DNA from: Polaribacter sejongensis | GTDB taxonomy: Bacteria; Bacteroidota; Bacteroidia; Flavobacteriales; Flavobacteriaceae | Length of the DNA: 64,000 nt | Direction: 5' to 3' | Assembly: GCF_038024065.1 (NCBI RefSeq) | Contig: NZ_CP150667.1 | Coordinates: forward strand, 682,001-746,000 | Shown here: positions 27,354-37,548 of the stretch, in pieces | Position numbering within the stretch: position 1 is the first letter of the stretch | Layout of the letters: each line of letters starts with the position of its first letter | The notes under the pieces: generated by a model | What the model was told of the DNA's origin: nothing | The model's input: the letters and a program-made list of their open reading frames with translations, nothing else | Database searches by the model: none | Program-made: the position numbers and the translations under genes

Positions 27354-29186
27354 TTAATTTTGTTTTTTATCTCTCTTAAAATCTTCTTTCAAAGATTCTA
27401 CTTGTTGTTTGTACTCTTCACGTTTTTTAAATATATAATCATCGTCTCCTTTTGGTTCAGCTGCCAAACGTCTTATACTTTCTTCGTCGTACTTAATAAA
27501 TTTAGCTACTTGGTTTTTTAATGTTTCTTTTTCGAAACCAACTTTAGTTAAAACATCACAAGCCAAGGTTAAGGAAGTGTCTAGTGTTTCACGATAAATA
27601 TTTTCAATTCCTAAATTCACCAACTCATAAGCATCATACCTGTTTCTTGCTCTAACCATTAATTCTACATGTGGATATTTTTTCTTAACCTGTTTACTTA
27701 TTTGATGTGCAGCATCTGGATTGTCTACTGCGCAAATTAAAATCTTTGCTTCTGCAATACCAGCAGATTCTAATAATCCCATACGTGTTGCATCACCATA
27801 ATACACTTCAAAACCTAATTTCCTTAGATAATCTACACGATTAGAATCATGATCTAAAATGGTAGTTTCTATATCATGAGATTTTAAAAAACGACCTACA
27901 GTGCTTCCAAATTGACCAAAACCAACCAATATAATTTTTTCAGATTTAGTATGTTCGTCCATGGGTCTTTTTACAGACTCTTTTGTACCTATTCTAGGAA
28001 GAATTAAGCGTTCGTTAATCATACTTGCAATAGGTGTAATTCCCATTGTTAAGGCGGTAACTACAAGCATAATGTCTAATTGTTCTTGCTCTAAAATACT
28101 AGATTGAAAAGCAAATGACAACAATACAAAAGCAAACTCCCCAACTTGTGATAAATTAAAAGTCAACAATAAATTTTGATCTATTTTTAATTTAAAAACA
28201 AGTCCTACTATAAATAAAACAATGGCTTTAATAAATATAACGGCAACTAAAATACCTCCAATAGTAAAAGGATTATTTTGAATTACAATAAAGTTAATAG
28301 AAGCTCCAACAGCTATAAAAAACAGCCCTAGCATTAAGTTTTTAAAAGGTTCTAAAGTACTTTCTAGCTCGTGCTTAAACTCACTATTAGATAAAACGAC
28401 ACCACCTAAAAATGCTCCCAATGCCGGACTTAAGCCTACGTATTCCATAACAAAGGAAATTCCGAAAACAATTAAAAAAGCAGCCGCAATTAAGAGTTCT
28501 CTAACTCCAGATTTTACAACCTTACGTAGCATTGGTACAATTAAATAACGACCTGCTATAATAATAAAAACTACGGATGCAATAATGGCTAGCGTTTGCA
28601 ATTCCATTGGCAAACCATCTAATAAGTTAACATGACCACCATGATTATCTGCAGGCATCTTTGGACTAGAACTCGCCATTAACGGAATAGAACCAATCAT
28701 AAAAATAACAATGATATCCTGAAATAGTAAAATTGAAAAAGCAGAAGCCCCAGAAGTGGTATGCATCAATCCTTTTTCTTTTATCGTTTGTAGTACAATG
28801 GCAGTAGAAGAAAGTGCGACTGCCATAGATAATACTAAGGCAACTTTAGACTCATAATCAAAAGAAGTAAAGAGATAATAAGATAACAACATGGTTAGGG
28901 AAACCTGTATACCTCCCATTCCTAAAATGGTTTTTCGCATCTCCCAAAAATTCTTCGGTTCAATTTCTAGACCAATTAAAAACAGCATTATTACAACTCC
29001 AAACTCAGAAATATGCATAATATCTTGTCCTTCTTCCCCAATAACTCCTAGCATATAAGGTCCAATAACTACACCTGCTATCAAATAGCCTAATACAGAA
29101 CTTAAGCCCAATCGTTTGGCAATAGACACGCAAATAATTGCTCCTGCTAACAATATAATTGCTACAAAAAGTAAACTTCCTGTCAT
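27354..29186 (-). CDS. CPA2-type monovalent cation:proton antiporter with RCK domain
   Basis: A 610-residue inner-membrane transporter. Residues 1-385 hold about 12 hydrophobic helices (SVLGYLIAGVVIGPYMLG, VGLSPALGAFLGGVVLSNS), as in KefB/KefC and other CPA2 proteins. Residues 410-530 are a TrkA-N nucleotide-binding domain (KIILVGFGQFGSTVGRFL, GDATRMGLLESAGI). The charged tail is cytoplasmic. It exchanges K+ or Na+ for protons, with gating by NAD(H) or another ligand. A minus-strand box TATCTTTG (29258-29265) may be its promoter. Confidence 0.92.
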   Translation of the reverse strand: MTGSLLFVAIILLAGAIICVSIAKRLGLSSVLGYLIAGVVIGPYMLGVIGEEGQDIMHISEFGVVIMLFLIGLEIEPKNFWEMRKTILGMGGIQVSLTMLLSYYLFTSFDYESKVALVLSMAVALSSTAIVLQTIKEKGLMHTTSGASAFSILLFQDIIVIFMIGSIPLMASSSPKMPADNHGGHVNLLDGLPMELQTLAIIASVVFIIIAGRYLIVPMLRKVVKSGVRELLIAAAFLIVFGISFVMEYVGLSPALGAFLGGVVLSNSEFKHELESTLEPFKNLMLGLFFIAVGASINFIVIQNNPFTIGGILVAVIFIKAIVLFIVGLVFKLKIDQNLLLTFNLSQVGEFAFVLLSFAFQSSILEQEQLDIMLVVTALTMGITPIASMINERLILPRIGTKESVKRPMDEHTKSEKIILVGFGQFGSTVGRFLKSHDIETTILDHDSNRVDYLRKLGFEVYYGDATRMGLLESAGIAEAKILICAVDNPDAAHQISKQVKKKYPHVELMVRARNRYDAYELVNLGIENIYRETLDTSLTLACDVLTKVGFEKETLKNQVAKFIKYDEESIRRLAAEPKGDDDYIFKKREEYKQQVESLKEDFKRDKKQN

Positions 29187-29606
29187 ATTTTCACTTTATT
29201 TATTTTGTTCCTTTTTATAATTACAAATGCAAAAGTTGCAAATCATTATATTAAGTTCAAAGATATCACGATTATTAAATTAATTACTTATTTTTTTAAG
29301 AAATCGAATGTTAAAAATTAGTTTTAATTAAAAGACCTTTTTTTATCATTGATGGAAAAAAACAAAGGGTTTCTACTTTAAATAAGGATGAAGAGTCAAG
29401 AATAAAAGAACCTCTATAGAATCGCCAAAAGAATACAGTTTACTTCCTTTAAAAGCAATTAAAAGAAACTAATTACAATTTAAAAAATGCTTTCAGAATA
29501 AACAATTTATTTACATACCCTTATTTAATTAACCAATATGTAATAATAAGTTTCAATTATTTTAACGATGTAAGATTAATATTGTGACTATTCTAAAAGA
29601 GAAAAT
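29187..29606. other. Intergenic stretch between divergent genes
   Basis: This 420-bp region separates the antiporter and the LTD/T9SS protein. It is AT-rich without open frames. The minus-strand TATCTTTG at 29258-29265 and a weak TAATATTG at 29577-29584 on the plus strand are the only promoter-like boxes noticed. Confidence 0.4.
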
Positions 29607-32600
29607 ATGTATAAAAAAATTACAATTTTAACTGCAGCCTTATTTAGCTATTTTGTTGGTTTTTCACAAACAACCTTAAAAATAACAGAAATATGGTCCG
29701 GTAATAGTAAGGGGAATAATCTTACAGGTGATTGGTTTGAAATAACAAATACAGGCTCAGAAGCATGGACTCCTGCCATGGGAGACCTTTATTTTATTGA
29801 TGATAGAGACGAAATTGATTATATAGATGATGCTGTACTTATAAACGGAATTGCTGTTATTAAGCCAGGAGAATCTATTATTGCTATTAAAGATGAAGAT
29901 GCTACAGAATTTACATCGGTTTGGGATGACGTTTATGATCTAACAGATGTTCAAATAGGAACACACGACGGAAAAGGATTAGGTAAAAGTGGTGATGTTG
30001 TTAATTTATTTATCAGTGCAACGGTTCCTACGGATAATAGCACAAGAGTAGATTCTGCAGCGTATCCAGATACAGAAGCAAATCCTGGTCAATCTTACGA
30101 TGTTACCAAAGGCGCTTTTAGTGTGATTGGTGAAGCACCGTATGTTCCGGTTGCTACAGCAGCTAATGACGAAGGAGAAGCTGCCATTGCATCTCCAGGA
30201 AACACAGGTTCTACAGCACCTAATTTACAAATTACAGAAATATGGTCTGGTAACGGCAAAGGTGACAATCTTACTGGTGATTGGTTCGAAATAACAAATA
30301 TAGGTTCTGGCGCATGGACTTCTGCCGAAGGAAACATTTATTATGTAGATGATAGAGGTGAAATTGATTATGCAGACGATGCTGTATTGTTAAATGGTGT
30401 TACCATAATACAACCAGGAGAATCTATTATTGCCATAAAAGATGAAAATTCTACAGAATTTATTGCTGTTTGGGAAAGCGTTTACAACTTAACGAATGTT
30501 CAGATTGCTACGCATGACGGAAAAGGATTAGGCGACGGTGGAGATACCGTTAATTTATTTGTAAGTACCACTACTCCAACGGATAATAGTACAAGAGTAG
30601 ATTCTGAAGCGTACCCAAATACAGCTACAAACCCTGGTCAGTCTTACGATGTTACCAAAGGAAGTTTTAGTATTCTTGGAGAAGGACCATTTGTACCTGC
30701 AGCTACGGCTGTAAATAATGAAGGTGAATCTGCAATAGGATCTCCTGGTAATTTAGAAAAAGTAGCTGCTTCTACAATAAATATCATTGTAGATACGGCT
30801 AATTTAACATCGTTTTTAGATGTATCTGAAACAAATGCTGGCTTTGTAAGTGGTGTTGTAAATGATGCTACCGACCCTGCGAGTACCATTGGTATTCCTT
30901 TTTTAATTTCTGACTCTAATACAGCTTTTTCAGATTTAGCTGTTTCCGTAAATAGTAGTAATGAAGCGGTTGTTTCTAACTCGAACTTAGTTCTTACGGG
31001 TGCTAGTGGAGAAAGATTATTAAAAATTATACCAAGTACTTTTGGTTTCTCAACGATAACAATCACTGTAAAAGATACAGAAGATAACACTGCAACATAT
31101 ACCATTAATTATGCAGCTTCAGCAGCTTCTATTACACCAAATTCAAGTCGTTTTCATACGGGTTCTGCAGACGGTTCTACAGGAATTGCTATAGATGATG
31201 ATTATATTTGGATTGGTGATGATGAAGATCAAACGATTCGTTTATATAACGCAAATCAATCAGGTTTACCGGTAAAAAAAATCGATTTTAATAGTTTTTT
31301 AGGTTCAACCAAAGAAGCAGATTTAGAAGGTTCTTTTAGATTAGATGATACTATTTATTGGATTGGTTCTACAGCAGAAGCTGATAGATCTGTAATTTTT
31401 ACAACTACTTTATCAGGAACCGGAGCAACATCAAACTTAACCTATAACGATAAATACAACAGTTTACAAGCAGATTTATTAAACTGGGATGAGAATAATC
31501 TACACGGATTAGGTGCTAACTATTTTCAATTAAGTACTGTTTTAGAAGTAGAGGCTTTGGCACTTGCTCCAAACAGTACAACCACTGCTTATTTAGGATT
31601 GCGTAGTTCTACTGCAGAAAATAAAGCCATTGTTATACCGGTTACTAATTTTACAAGTTTGCCTGGTATGGAAGCTGGTTCTGCAACTTTCGGAACGCCT
31701 ATTTTACTAGATTTAGCAGGTAGAAGTTTAAGAAGTATGGAATGTAACGAAAATGGATGTATTTTAATCAGTGGCCCTTTCGGAACAAAAACAGACTTTA
31801 AAGTATATACTTGGACTGGAAATGGAACTGACCAACCAGAGTTAAGAAATGCAGATTTAACAGCATTAAACGCGAATGGTTCTTTTGAAGGTTTGGCTTC
31901 GTTACCAAATTCGACATTTTTGGGAACTGATGGAGATACAGATACTGTAAAGTTATTGGTAGATTTAGGTGCAACTATTATTTATAATGATGGTGAAGAA
32001 AATAAAGGCTTACGTGATGAATGGAAAAAATTTAGAAGTGATGTGGTTACTTTAGGTACTGTTGGTACACCATTTGTTAAAACTCCGGTAATTAACGAGT
32101 TTGTGATCGATCATTCTGGTACAGATACACGAGAGTTTATAGAAATTTATGGAGATCCTTATACAGATTATTCAAATTATACCATCGTAGAAATTGAAGG
32201 AGACAGTGGAAATACGGGTTTAATAGATGATGCAACTTTTACGGTTGGTACTACGGATGAAAATGGATATTGGACCACTCCTTTCCAAGAGAATATTCTT
32301 GAAAACGGAGCAACTACATTTTTATTAGTGAAAGATTATACAGGAACACTTGGTGATGATATTGATACCAACGATGATGGAACTATAGATACCACTTATT
32401 GGTCTGCAATTCTAGATGGTATTGCTAGTTCGGAAAGTCAAACTGGAGATTTAGTCTATGCCTTAGATTTAGCGCCTGGTTTTGATGGGAATGAAAATCA
32501 AGTTGGCGGTGCTTCTCGTGTGCCAAATGGTGTAGACACAGATAGTACAAGTGATTGGGTAAGAAATGACTATAATGGTGAAGGTTTTGATGGGGTTACA

Positions 32601-33458
32601 GGAACTCCGGTAGAAGGTGAAGCGATTAATACACCAAATTCGTACAACAAACTTGTGGGACCTGTTTTAAATATTACAGAAATCTGGCCAGGAAATGGTG
32701 AAGGAAATAATCTTACTTCAGATTGGTTTGAAATTACTAATAACGGACCATTGCCTTGGACTCCAGAATTAGGTGGACTTTATTTTGATGATGATTCTCA
32801 AGATCCTGCTTCAGCAGTGTTAATTAATGGAATTACTTCTATTCAACCAGGGGAATCTGTAATTGCTGTTGATGCGTCAGACACAGATAATTATATTTCA
32901 GTTTGGGGCGGAACTTATTCAATTTCAGATGTTCAAATAGGAACCTATGCTGGTGCTGGTTTATCTGGCGGTGGAGATGCTGTAACGTTATGGATTGGAG
33001 AACCAACCGAGGTTGGAAGTATGGTAGATTTTGAAACTTATCCCGATACAGCTTCTAATCCAGGACAATCGTATGATGTTGAAAAAGCTGGATTCAGTGA
33101 AATTAATAAAGCGCCTTATTTTGCGAATGCAACCGCAGTAAATGATTCAAATGAAGCTGCTATTGGTTCACCAGGAAATAAAGGAACTGTTTTAAGTGTT
33201 GACAGAAATGCAGTAAATACGGTTAAAACGTTTCCTATTCCTTTTGATGATAAATTACACTTACAACTAAATACATCAACGAATATAACAATAGCTACCG
33301 TAAAAATTATAGATATGTTAGGTGCTGTTGTTTTTAGTAAAAAAGTGGATGTATCAACTGGTAAAGTAACCTTAGACAATATGGCTAGGTTGCATTCAGG
33401 AGTTTATGTCTTACACATTGCTGAATTGAATACGACCATGAAAATTGTAAAGAATTAA
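29607..33458 (+). CDS. Multi-domain LTD protein with T9SS sorting signal
   Basis: A 1283-residue secreted protein with a signal peptide (TILTAALFSYFVGFSQ). Two nearly identical lamin-tail-like domains lie at about 24-200 and 207-383 (ITEIWSGNSKGNNLTGDWFE), and a third diverged one at about 1021-1190. Residues 390-505 are Ig-like; 510-820 look like a DUF3616-type propeller (GIAIDDDYIWIGDDEDQTIR); 828-1010 hold another LTD-like module. The last 75 residues (FPIPFDDKLHLQL, HSGVYVLHI) are a type IX secretion sorting domain, so it is exported to the surface. Function unknown. Confidence 0.85.
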   Translation: MYKKITILTAALFSYFVGFSQTTLKITEIWSGNSKGNNLTGDWFEITNTGSEAWTPAMGDLYFIDDRDEIDYIDDAVLINGIAVIKPGESIIAIKDEDATEFTSVWDDVYDLTDVQIGTHDGKGLGKSGDVVNLFISATVPTDNSTRVDSAAYPDTEANPGQSYDVTKGAFSVIGEAPYVPVATAANDEGEAAIASPGNTGSTAPNLQITEIWSGNGKGDNLTGDWFEITNIGSGAWTSAEGNIYYVDDRGEIDYADDAVLLNGVTIIQPGESIIAIKDENSTEFIAVWESVYNLTNVQIATHDGKGLGDGGDTVNLFVSTTTPTDNSTRVDSEAYPNTATNPGQSYDVTKGSFSILGEGPFVPAATAVNNEGESAIGSPGNLEKVAASTINIIVDTANLTSFLDVSETNAGFVSGVVNDATDPASTIGIPFLISDSNTAFSDLAVSVNSSNEAVVSNSNLVLTGASGERLLKIIPSTFGFSTITITVKDTEDNTATYTINYAASAASITPNSSRFHTGSADGSTGIAIDDDYIWIGDDEDQTIRLYNANQSGLPVKKIDFNSFLGSTKEADLEGSFRLDDTIYWIGSTAEADRSVIFTTTLSGTGATSNLTYNDKYNSLQADLLNWDENNLHGLGANYFQLSTVLEVEALALAPNSTTTAYLGLRSSTAENKAIVIPVTNFTSLPGMEAGSATFGTPILLDLAGRSLRSMECNENGCILISGPFGTKTDFKVYTWTGNGTDQPELRNADLTALNANGSFEGLASLPNSTFLGTDGDTDTVKLLVDLGATIIYNDGEENKGLRDEWKKFRSDVVTLGTVGTPFVKTPVINEFVIDHSGTDTREFIEIYGDPYTDYSNYTIVEIEGDSGNTGLIDDATFTVGTTDENGYWTTPFQENILENGATTFLLVKDYTGTLGDDIDTNDDGTIDTTYWSAILDGIASSESQTGDLVYALDLAPGFDGNENQVGGASRVPNGVDTDSTSDWVRNDYNGEGFDGVTGTPVEGEAINTPNSYNKLVGPVLNITEIWPGNGEGNNLTSDWFEITNNGPLPWTPELGGLYFDDDSQDPASAVLINGITSIQPGESVIAVDASDTDNYISVWGGTYSISDVQIGTYAGAGLSGGGDAVTLWIGEPTEVGSMVDFETYPDTASNPGQSYDVEKAGFSEINKAPYFANATAVNDSNEAAIGSPGNKGTVLSVDRNAVNTVKTFPIPFDDKLHLQLNTSTNITIATVKIIDMLGAVVFSKKVDVSTGKVTLDNMARLHSGVYVLHIAELNTTMKIVKN

Positions 33459-33480
33459 GCATTCTTTTTAAAAAGTAAAA

Positions 33481-33513
33481 GCCAGTTAGTAAAATTACTA
33501 ACTGGCTTTTTTT
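33481..33513 (+). terminator. Strong bidirectional terminator
   Basis: GCCAGTTAGTAA (33481-33492) and TTACTAACTGGC (33495-33506) form a 12-bp perfect stem, followed by seven T residues. It separates the LTD gene from the convergent MarC gene. Confidence 0.9.
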
Positions 33514-33573
33514 ATTTATGATTGTATTGAAACCTTTGAAATAAAAATTTCAACTAAAAAATATACTTTGGAA

Positions 33574-34197
33574 TTATGTAGTAATCAAATCAAAAGAAAT
33601 TTTAATACCTGTAATTACCATACCTGTACCAATAATGGCAATAATTAAACCCATTATTTTACCAATCACAGAAATTACGTTATTCCCTACTACTTTTACA
33701 ATTAAATCACTCAATCTAAACGTATAAAAAGTAATTAAACTCATAGTTCCGAAGATAGCAATCACTAAAATAATGTGTATAGTTTCTACATTTGCTACAA
33801 AATTCATAGCAGTTACAATGGTTCCTGGACCTGCCAAAATAGGAATTGCCAATGGAGACACCGCAATATCTTCATCAACATCTACATTTTTAATGTTTTT
33901 TACATCAGATTTTTTAGATTGTAGCATTTCAAATCCTATGTAAAATATTAAAATACCCCCTGTAATTTTAAATGCAGGGACACTTATATTAAACAATTCA
34001 AAAATATATTTACCTAAAAGCACAAAAACAGTTACAATTACAAAAGCAATAATATTACTTCGTTTGTTAATGTCTCTTTTCGTTTCTTTGTCCAAACCTC
34101 TCGTTAAAGACACAAAAACCGTCATGTTCGAGATAGGGTTGGTTATTGCAAAAAAGCCTGTAAAAACAGTTATTGCAAAGGTTATTAAATTATCCAT
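33574..34197 (-). CDS. MarC-family membrane protein
   Basis: A 207-residue protein with six predicted membrane helices. AITNPISNMTVFVSLTRG and ILAGPGTIVTAMNF are the repeated NP and GPG motifs of MarC/UPF0056 proteins. The family was first tied to multiple antibiotic resistance but its transport role is unsettled. It lies in the inner membrane. It is monocistronic by its surroundings. Confidence 0.9.
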   Translation of the reverse strand: MDNLITFAITVFTGFFAITNPISNMTVFVSLTRGLDKETKRDINKRSNIIAFVIVTVFVLLGKYIFELFNISVPAFKITGGILIFYIGFEMLQSKKSDVKNIKNVDVDEDIAVSPLAIPILAGPGTIVTAMNFVANVETIHIILVIAIFGTMSLITFYTFRLSDLIVKVVGNNVISVIGKIMGLIIAIIGTGMVITGIKISFDLITT

Positions 34198-34583
34198 TTA
34201 TTCTAAAGTTTTGAATCTGCAAAACAATTGAATTAGTTCTTTATAACCTAAGTAATTATGATATATTTTTCTTAAAATATTTACACACATATATCCTCTT
34301 TTTAAACCTCTAAAAAATCATAAAAATAGGTCTTATATGAGTTTAAAGAAAAGGAAGGATATATACGCTTAAAGCAACCTATTTAATTGTGCATTTTTAA
34401 GTGTTTTTATTTTATCTATTATTCTGATATATGTATTTCTAACGCAATTTCACTCCTAAATTCTGTACTTCAATTTCTTTTAATCCAAGTTAAAAAAACA
34501 TTAGGAATTGTTTGGTGTAAATTTCCGGTCAAGGTTGCTATAAAATGGAGGCCTCAAAAGAAATAAATACGTCAATTAAATTG

Positions 34584-34591
34584 TATATTTG
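34584..34591 (+). promoter_or_regulatory. Candidate -7 box of the DEAD-like gene
   Basis: TATATTTG lies 40 bp before the ATG at 34632 and argues against a start further upstream. No -33 TTG is at the usual distance. The rest of 34198-34631 has no gene; it contains a loose inverted repeat ATATATCC (34289-34296) / GGATATAT (34357-34364). Confidence 0.45.
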
Positions 34592-34631
34592 CCGTTCATT
34601 TTCACAATACATAATTAGCTTTTTACTCGAT

Positions 34632-35246
34632 ATGCCTTTTAAAAAATTACACGCTGATATAAAAGAGATTTTAGAATCTTTAGAAATAACAACTCCTACT
34701 CCATTTCAAAGTAAAAGTATACCTGTTATTAAAAGTGGTGCAAACATTTATTGTACAGCTCCAGTAAATAGCGGAAAAACGACTACACTAGTACTTACTA
34801 CTTTGCATAAGTTGAAGTGTCAAGAAGTTGGTTCTGCACCAAGGGCATTGGTTTTAGTCGAAAATTCTGAAAAAGCACTTGCATTGCATGACGAATTTAT
34901 AAAACTTAGTAAATACGATGCTTTACGTGTCTATGCTTGTGATGAAAGAGAACACATAGAGTTGTTAAAATCTGAAATTTTTGAAGGAGTGGACGTACTT
35001 ATTGCTACGCCTAAAACCATGAATAAATTGCTTTTATTAGAAGGTGTAAATACCACACAATTAAAGATTTTAAGTATCGATGATGCATCTTTTTTGGTTG
35101 AAAAAACGGCCTATGCAGCATTAATGGCAATTACACAAAGTATACATAAATGCCAATATGTATTGTATTCAGAAAAAATGGACCCTATTTTAAAACGATT
35201 TGAGTCTTATTTTATGCAATACGCTAAAACAGTATCTGTTAAATAA
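34632..35246 (+). CDS. Single-domain DEAD-box-like protein
   Basis: A 204-residue protein. The start was set at MPFKKLHADIKEILESL, past a promoter-like box. It has the Q-motif region (ITTPTPFQSKSIPVIKSG) and a Walker A variant APVNSGKTT, plus VLIATPKTMNKL. Motif II reads SIDDA instead of DEAD, the SAT motif is not evident, and the second RecA domain is absent. It may bind ATP or nucleic acid without unwinding. It is followed at 44 bp by a ThiE-like gene. Confidence 0.75.
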   Translation: MPFKKLHADIKEILESLEITTPTPFQSKSIPVIKSGANIYCTAPVNSGKTTTLVLTTLHKLKCQEVGSAPRALVLVENSEKALALHDEFIKLSKYDALRVYACDEREHIELLKSEIFEGVDVLIATPKTMNKLLLLEGVNTTQLKILSIDDASFLVEKTAYAALMAITQSIHKCQYVLYSEKMDPILKRFESYFMQYAKTVSVK

Positions 35247-35290
35247 AATACTTTTTACAAGTTTTAACTCTCACCCAAAACGTACATATA

Positions 35291-35929
35291 ATGATTCCTA
35301 AACTACACTATATATCTCAAGGTAATTCTCCAAAAGAACATCTAGAAAATATTCAGAAAGCGTGTTCGTCTGGAGCAGAATTGGTACAATTAAAAATTGC
35401 AGGTATTTCTGAAAAGAAATATTTAAAATTAGCACTAGAAGCGAGAGAAATTACATCTCATTTTCAAACTAGATTAATTTTAAGCAATCACTTTAAAATT
35501 GCGAAAGAAGTAAAAGCAGATGGTGTTCATTTAGAGGACATAGATTTCTGCGCTACAACGGCCTTAGAACATTTATATACCTGGCAAATTGTTGGCGCAA
35601 CAGCAAACACCTTGCAAGATTGTAACTCCTTAATTAGCAAAAAAGTAGATTATATTACTTTAAGTCCGTTTAAGGATAAAGAAACGAAAGAGAATTCTAC
35701 AAAGGATTTAGGTATAAATGGTTTTTCTTTAATTGTGGAAGCTTTAAAAACTGAAACTCCTATTATTGGTGCTGGAGGAATCACGACAGATGATGTTGCT
35801 GACATTTTAGAAACTGGAGTTTCTGGAATTGCGGTTTCGGATGCAATTTCACAAAACTTTGATTCTATTAAAAAGTTCAACGAGTTGTTAAATGCGTCTT
35901 CTACACAAGAGCAACGACACACTTTTTAG
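35291..35929 (+). CDS. Thiamine phosphate synthase/TenI family protein
   Basis: A 212-residue TIM-barrel protein. ADGVHLEDID, YITLSPFKDKETKEN and PIIGAGGI match ThiE segments, but two substrate-site motifs deviate: QLK for the usual QxR and SNHF for the ND motif. ThiE couples HMP-PP and thiazole phosphate; TenI-type relatives are isomerases. The deviations make the exact reaction uncertain. No other thiamine genes are in the window. Confidence 0.8.
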   Translation: MIPKLHYISQGNSPKEHLENIQKACSSGAELVQLKIAGISEKKYLKLALEAREITSHFQTRLILSNHFKIAKEVKADGVHLEDIDFCATTALEHLYTWQIVGATANTLQDCNSLISKKVDYITLSPFKDKETKENSTKDLGINGFSLIVEALKTETPIIGAGGITTDDVADILETGVSGIAVSDAISQNFDSIKKFNELLNASSTQEQRHTF

Positions 35930-36099
35930 TCTCAATAATTTACTTTATGCCTAGCTCTATATAGTTTTATACATGTTAGCTATAGGCTAAAATGCTACTA
36001 CTTTATAAAACGAACTGAATAATTTGGTTTGTTTTAAATACAATTATATAATAAGTCGCCCCTTTTTTTAACATTAAGGCTTATTTAAAATCTTCATTT

Positions 36100-37353
36100 A
36101 TGAAAATTACACATCTATTATACGATTATTTAGTAAATACAGGAATCCCTGAAACCTATGCAGCATATATAAATATGTTTGCTTTACTATTAACGGTATC
36201 GGTTCTTACCTTTTTAATTGATTATATCATTAGAAAAATTCTTGTACAGTTGTTCAGTCAATTTGCTTCAAAAAGTAAGACTAATTTTGATGATATTTTA
36301 GTAAAAAATAAAGTACCTCGGAATATAGCGCATATCGTTCCGTTAATTTTTGCTTTAGAATGTGTGCCTTTTGTGTTTTTTGATTTTCAATATATAGAAA
36401 ATATAATTCAGAAAAGTTTAGAGGTATTTACCATTGTTTTAGTCCTTTGGATAGTAAGAAGTTTCTTAAATTCTCTAAAAGACTATTTTAAAACCTTACC
36501 AAATTTAAAGGATAAACCGATAGATAGTTACATTCAGGTGTTTATGATTTTTGCATGGGCAATCGGTATTTTATCAGCCTTTGCTATTATTACAGGTATC
36601 GAGTTTATCAAATTTATTACTACCATTGGTGCTGCTTCTGCTGTTATTATCTTGATTTTTAAAGATACTATTTTAGGTTTTGTTGCTAGTATTCAAGTGT
36701 CTATCAATGATATGGTGAGAATTGGTGATTGGATTACGTTTGAAAAATATGGTGCAGATGGAGATGTTATTGAAATTAATTTATCAACTGTAAAGGTTCA
36801 AAATTTTGATAAAACGATTACAACAATCCCTACCTACGCGCTAATTTCTGACTCGTTTAAAAACTGGCGTGGAATGACCAATTCTGGTGGTAGACGTATT
36901 AAAAGATCTTTGAATATCAATTTAGAGAGCATTCATTATTTATCTACACAAGAAGTTGAAGACTTTAAGAAAATTCAGTCTATTAGCACTTATTTAGAAA
37001 CACGACAAGCAGATATTGATGCATATAATGAAAAAAACAACATCAATAAAGAACTATTATTAAACGGTAGAAATTTGACAAACATTGGGGTTTTTAGAAA
37101 ATATATTGAAACCTATATAGAAAACCATTCTGGTACCAACAAAGATATGATGATTATGGTGCGCCAAATGCCACCAGATACGCAAGGTATTCCGATTGAA
37201 ATTTATGCTTTTAGTAGTGATAAACGCTGGAAAAACTACGAATACATTATGTCGGATATTTTTGATCATGTAATTGCAGCGGTTCCCTATTTTAACTTAG
37301 AAATTTTTGAACTGCCTAGTAATTCTAGTTTTATCAATTATAAAAAAAAATAG
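36100..37353 (+). CDS. MscS-family mechanosensitive channel (YbdG-like)
   Basis: A 417-residue inner-membrane channel. Five helices precede the pore helix TTIGAASAVIILIFKDTILG, which is followed by the beta domain (VRIGDWITFEKYGADGDVIE). The insertion between beta domain and C-terminal domain (HYLSTQEVEDFKKIQSIS ...) is typical of the YbdG/MscM group. It differs from the short MscS at 4513. It probably protects against mild osmotic downshock. Confidence 0.9.
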   Translation: MKITHLLYDYLVNTGIPETYAAYINMFALLLTVSVLTFLIDYIIRKILVQLFSQFASKSKTNFDDILVKNKVPRNIAHIVPLIFALECVPFVFFDFQYIENIIQKSLEVFTIVLVLWIVRSFLNSLKDYFKTLPNLKDKPIDSYIQVFMIFAWAIGILSAFAIITGIEFIKFITTIGAASAVIILIFKDTILGFVASIQVSINDMVRIGDWITFEKYGADGDVIEINLSTVKVQNFDKTITTIPTYALISDSFKNWRGMTNSGGRRIKRSLNINLESIHYLSTQEVEDFKKIQSISTYLETRQADIDAYNEKNNINKELLLNGRNLTNIGVFRKYIETYIENHSGTNKDMMIMVRQMPPDTQGIPIEIYAFSSDKRWKNYEYIMSDIFDHVIAAVPYFNLEIFELPSNSSFINYKKK

Positions 37354-37387
37354 TGTTACCTATCATTTTTTTTAAGAATCAAACATA

Positions 37388-37523
37388 AAAAGTGGCTGTC
37401 TAAAAGTATAAAACCTTGTCATACTGAACTTGTTTCAGTATCTCTACTTATTGAATTTTAATATTCATAAGAATCTGAAATGAATTCAGATTGACAAATA
37501 CTTTTTTTTAGACAACCACTTTT
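37388..37523. repeat. Long-armed repeat hairpin (copy 2)
   Basis: AAAAGTGGCTGTCTAAAAG (37388-37406) pairs with TTTTTAGACAACCACTTTT (37505-37523). The loop holds TCATACTGAACTTGTTTCAG, the same kind of segment as in copy 1 at 26924. It separates convergent genes and can end transcription in either direction. Confidence 0.75.
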
Positions 37524-37548
37524 CAATAAATCAACCAATATATTTGTG

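Noticed and set aside
30095..31105. Minus-strand frames inside the LTD gene
   Set aside because: They repeat with the LTD domains of the real gene and have no family likeness.
34545..34631. Longer start of the DEAD-like gene
   Set aside because: It contains a TATATTTG promoter-like box and reads as noncoding sequence.
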